Assembly (NCBI GenBank): GCA_964592125.1
Contig: CAZQBV010000070.1
Coordinates: forward strand, 1 to 15,813
DNA: 15,813 nucleotides
Reading direction: 5' to 3'
Source of the DNA: UBA5399 sp964592125
GTDB taxonomy: Bacteria > Bacillota > Clostridia > Christensenellales > Christensenellaceae
Part shown: piece after piece, positions 13,131-15,813 of the stretch
How the letters are laid out: every line of letters begins with the position of its first letter
Numbering within the stretch: the first letter of the stretch is position 1
The notes under the pieces: model-generated
The model's input: only the letters and a program-made list of their open reading frames with translations
Databases searched by the model: none
What the model was told of the DNA's origin: nothing
Translations under genes and position numbers: made by a program

Positions 13131-14621
13131 ATGGCATTGAACTGGGGCGTCGTGGGCGCTTTTATCGGGTACTTTGTTTTCGTTCTTTTAATTGGTTTTT
13201 ATTTTTATAAAAAATCATCCAATCTGGAAGATTATATGCTGGCGGGGAGGGATTTAAACCCTGCGGTGGCTGCGCTTTCCGCACAGGCTTCGGATATGAG
13301 CGGGTGGCTGCTGATGGGTTTGCCCGGTGCGCTGTATCTTTCGGGTATGAGCGAGGTGTGGATTGGTGTGGGGCTGGCAGTGGGCTCTTACTGCAGCTGG
13401 CTGGTGGTGGCCAAACGGCTGCGCCAATATTCATACCTTTCGGGCAATGCAATTACGGTGCCGCAGTTTTTCGAAAATCGCTTTCGGGATGAGAAGGGCG
13501 TATTGCGCTTCATCAGCTCGGCAGTGATACTGGTCTTTTTTACTTTCTATGTAGTTTCCGGCTTTGTGGCGGGCGGCACGGTGTTTACAACCGTGTTCCC
13601 CGGTATGGATTACACTGTGGGCATGATTGTGTGCGCAGTGGTTATTATTGTATATACCTTTATGGGTGGGTTTAAGGCGGTAAGCTGGACAGACTTTTTC
13701 CAAGGCATGCTGATGCTGGTGGCAATTTTTCTGGTGCCGCTGGCCGCAATGGGCAAGCTGGGCGGTATCAACGAGATGGTTTCCGCCGCAAACAACATTG
13801 CCCCCGGTTTTCTAAATCCGTTTACAAATACAGACGGTACGCCGTTGAGTGCTATGACACTGATCTCCAACCTAGCATGGGGCTTGGGCTATTTTGGTAT
13901 GCCGCATATTATCATACGCTACATGGCCATTAAAAAGCCGGCAATGATAAAAACCTCACGCAGAATTGCCACTGGCTGGATTATTCTGGCGCTGGCCGGA
14001 GCCATTATGGTGGGCATTTTCGGTCGCGTGTATTTGGGAGATGTTTTTACAAATGCAGCAGGGGCGCAAACAATCTTTTTGGTAATGGCGGGGCAGCTAT
14101 TTCCGCCTGTGATTGCAGGCATTATGCTCTCCGCTATACTGGCCGCGGTGATGAGCACTGCGGATTCGCAGCTTTTGGTGGCGTCCTCTGCAATTACTGC
14201 GGATATTTATGGCAAGTTATCCAAAAAGAAACCTTCCGAGGAAAAGATGATGTGGATAGGCCGCGCAGGCGTAATTGTAATTGCTGTGATTGCGGCGGTG
14301 CTGGCGCGAAACCCCGAAACTTCCATTATGTCGGTGGTGTCCTTTGCATGGGCTGGCTTTGGCTCTTCCTTCGGCCCCATCATTTTGCTGGCGTTGTTCT
14401 GGAAGCGCACCACGAAAAATGGTGCGTTGGCAGGCATGGTGGCGGGCTTTGCAATGTCTATTATATGGAATCGGTTTCTGGCGGCTCCCACCGGGCTTTA
14501 CGAGCTGCTGCCCGGCTTTTTGGCAGGCCTGCTGGTGTGCATTTTGGTTAGCTTGCTGGGCAAAGAGCCATCCAAGGAAATTCAGGATGAATTTGATGCG
14601 TCAAAATCGGTTGTGGATTAA
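13131..14621 (+). CDS. putP: Sodium/proline symporter (SSS family, PutP-like)
   Basis: A 496-residue membrane transporter of the sodium:solute symporter family, expected to couple Na+ influx to L-proline uptake, with about 13 hydrophobic segments starting at residues 7-26. The SDMSGW motif places Asp55, Ser57 and Trp59 exactly at E. coli PutP numbering, which also supports the ATG at 13131 over an upstream GTG at 13062. The conserved Na+-site pair of E. coli PutP (Ser340, Thr341) corresponds to Ser342 and Thr343 in VMSTADSQLLVASSAITADIYG. DYMLAGRDL near residue 35 and GLPGALYLSG are typical of the proline branch. GGGTGGGGG ends seven bases before the ATG. The gene has its own promoter and a downstream terminator, so it is monocistronic. 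A related substrate such as another amino acid cannot be excluded. Confidence 0.94.
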   Translation: MALNWGVVGAFIGYFVFVLLIGFYFYKKSSNLEDYMLAGRDLNPAVAALSAQASDMSGWLLMGLPGALYLSGMSEVWIGVGLAVGSYCSWLVVAKRLRQYSYLSGNAITVPQFFENRFRDEKGVLRFISSAVILVFFTFYVVSGFVAGGTVFTTVFPGMDYTVGMIVCAVVIIVYTFMGGFKAVSWTDFFQGMLMLVAIFLVPLAAMGKLGGINEMVSAANNIAPGFLNPFTNTDGTPLSAMTLISNLAWGLGYFGMPHIIIRYMAIKKPAMIKTSRRIATGWIILALAGAIMVGIFGRVYLGDVFTNAAGAQTIFLVMAGQLFPPVIAGIMLSAILAAVMSTADSQLLVASSAITADIYGKLSKKKPSEEKMMWIGRAGVIVIAVIAAVLARNPETSIMSVVSFAWAGFGSSFGPIILLALFWKRTTKNGALAGMVAGFAMSIIWNRFLAAPTGLYELLPGFLAGLLVCILVSLLGKEPSKEIQDEFDASKSVVD

Positions 14622-14662
14622 ACGCGTAGCGATCATCTGTTCGGAAATAGTATTCGTATTAA

Positions 14663-14692
14663 AAAAACGGCTATCACTAGGTAGCCGTTTTT
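14663..14692. terminator. Bidirectional rho-independent terminator for putP and queA
   Basis: AAAAACGGCTA (14663-14673) and TAGCCGTTTTT (14682-14692) are perfect complements around an 8-base loop. The T-run serves the plus strand (putP), and the A-run from 14661 reads as a T-run on the minus strand for queA, whose stop is 30 bases away. Confidence 0.9.
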
Positions 14693-14721
14693 GTGTTTCA
14701 TTGTGGATGGGTGTCACAAAA

Positions 14722-15744
14722 CTAAAGCAGCAGCATGGCATCACCAAAGCTGAAAAACCGATACTCGTCTTCCACCGCCTGTTTGTACAGGGCAAGCGTT
14801 TCCTGCGTGCCCGCAAATGCGGAAACCAGCATAAGAAGGGTGGATTTTGGCAGATGAAAGTTCGTCAGCATGGCATCCACCACGCGAAACCGATAGCCGG
14901 GGTAAATAAAAATACTGGTTTCGCCATCGCCCGAGGAAACGATGCCTTGCTCGTTTGCTGCGCTTTCCAGTGTGCGCACGGCTGTGGTGCCCACTGCCAA
15001 AATGCGTCGCCCCTCGGCCTTTGCGCAGTTGATTGCCTGTGCTGCATCTTCCCCAATGCTGTAATATTCCGAATGCATAATGTGGTCTTCCACGCGCTGC
15101 TCCTTCATGGGGCGAAAGGTGCCCAGCCCCACATGCAGCAACACTTTCGCAAGTTGCACGCCATTTTGCTGTAGCTGTTGCAGCAGTGCGGGGGTGAAGT
15201 GCAGCCCTGCGGTGGGCGCCGCGGCGCTGCCATCCGTTTTGGCATACACGGTTTGATATTGCGCCTTGTCCTCCAGCTTTTTTGTAATATAGGGGGGCAG
15301 CGGCATGGTGCCGTATTGTTCCAATAGCTGCTCGAACACGCCATTGAACTCGAAGCAAACCTCGCATACCCCATCCTCTTTTTTTTCTACCAGATGGGCA
15401 CACAGGTCTTTGCCAAAATCCACATACCCGCCCGGTTTCAGTTTTTTGCCCGGCTTCATAATTACGTCCCAATTGGTAAGGGACAATCGCTTCAGCAGCA
15501 AAAATTCGAAGGCGGTTTCGCTACCCCGCTTTGTGCCGTACAAGCGCGCGGGAATTACCTTTGTTTCATTTAAGACCAATAAATCCCCAGAACGCAAAAA
15601 GCTGCCAATCTCGTAAAAATGGCGGTGCAAAACCTCGCCCGTGCCGCGATTGTACACCAGCAGACGAGAGCTATCCCTCGGGTCTGCCGGAAATTGCGCA
15701 ATTAGCTGCTCGGGTAAATGGTAATCAAATTCGGAAGTGTTCAT
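14722..15744 (-). CDS. queA: S-adenosylmethionine:tRNA ribosyltransferase-isomerase QueA
   Basis: QueA transfers and isomerises the ribosyl part of SAM onto preQ1 in tRNA position 34, giving epoxyqueuosine, the step after Tgt. The 340 residues are the family length. Diagnostic stretches are FDYHLPEQLIAQ-P (6-19), LVLNETKVIPARL, APTAGLHFTP, HVGLGTFRP, EDHIMHSEYY, AVGTTAVRTLES and TNFHLPKSTLLMLVSAF near the C-terminus. The start ATG overlaps the stop of an upstream gene (ATGA) and has no strong Shine-Dalgarno sequence, which fits translational coupling. It ends at the bidirectional terminator shared with putP. tgt lies elsewhere in the window on the plus strand. Confidence 0.97.
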   Translation of the reverse strand: MNTSEFDYHLPEQLIAQFPADPRDSSRLLVYNRGTGEVLHRHFYEIGSFLRSGDLLVLNETKVIPARLYGTKRGSETAFEFLLLKRLSLTNWDVIMKPGKKLKPGGYVDFGKDLCAHLVEKKEDGVCEVCFEFNGVFEQLLEQYGTMPLPPYITKKLEDKAQYQTVYAKTDGSAAAPTAGLHFTPALLQQLQQNGVQLAKVLLHVGLGTFRPMKEQRVEDHIMHSEYYSIGEDAAQAINCAKAEGRRILAVGTTAVRTLESAANEQGIVSSGDGETSIFIYPGYRFRVVDAMLTNFHLPKSTLLMLVSAFAGTQETLALYKQAVEDEYRFFSFGDAMLLL

Positions 15745-15813
15745 TTGTTGAATAACCCCAGTTGTCCAGGATTGTTCTTAATGATAAAGTCCAAGGTAAG
15801 ATTGATTGTTCGG
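15741..15813 (-). CDS. C-terminal end of an unidentified protein upstream of queA (partial)
   Basis: An open frame enters from the right edge and ends with TGA overlapping the queA ATG by four bases. Only 23 residues are visible, ending PGQLGLFNK. QLGLF resembles the QL(S/D)LF beta-clamp binding pentapeptide found at the ends of several DNA repair and polymerase proteins, so a replication or repair protein is possible. This is inference from five residues. Overlap with queA and the extreme C-terminal position support that the frame is real. Confidence 0.6.
   Translation of the reverse strand, partial: RTINLTLDFIIKNNPGQLGLFNK

Noticed and set aside
14290..15174. 294-residue plus-strand frame crossing putP and queA
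   Set aside because: It runs out of frame through the putP end, the bidirectional terminator and antisense queA, with no domain and no ribosome-binding site.
14741..15472. 243-residue minus-strand frame inside queA
   Set aside because: It is a frame-shifted shadow of queA with low-complexity Arg/Gly/Ala composition.

Overview
The window reads as a chromosomal segment of a low-to-mid GC Firmicute, most likely class Clostridia. The grounds are a SCIFF (six-cysteine) peptide with its radical SAM maturase, a bifunctional-type HPr kinase/phosphorylase, a TRAP-like (MtrB) regulator, good sigma-A-type promoters, Shine-Dalgarno sites and U-tract terminators. I see no tRNA, rRNA, CRISPR array, transposase or prophage gene.

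Left block (about 1-3115, minus strand): one operon with a clear promoter reads a Cof-type HAD phosphatase, hprK, murB and a PHP-domain protein that runs off the left edge. The genes are tightly packed or overlapping. The hprK-murB-PHP order is one that in other Firmicutes leads on to rapZ and whiA. Next, on the plus strand, lies a complete dnaE (3306-6746), the PHP-containing replicative DNA polymerase III alpha subunit. It is followed by about 350 bases with no gene.

Middle block (7097-12891, plus strand): a promoter drives mtrB (a TRAP homologue with a conserved tryptophan pocket but an altered RNA-binding triad) and pfkA. A NagD-like HAD phosphatase and tgt (queuosine) follow, then a second promoter, yajC, the SCIFF precursor scfA, a strong terminator and the SCIFF maturase scfB. 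The most unusual feature is a ~190-nt multi-hairpin element present in two copies, between pfkA and the HAD gene (8392-8580) and between scfA and scfB (11334-11523). The copies are about 83% identical by hand alignment, and many differences are compensatory within stems. The fold is therefore conserved more than the sequence. I do not recognise the family. It could be a structured RNA leader, a miniature mobile element, or both.

Right block: the scfB terminator overlaps the putP promoter. putP encodes a Na+/proline-type symporter. A bidirectional terminator separates it from queA (minus strand), the second queuosine enzyme of the window. queA overlaps by four bases the last codons of an unidentified upstream gene ending in a clamp-binding-like motif (QLGLF).

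All calls come from reading the sequence and from recall of protein families. No database search or folding program was used.
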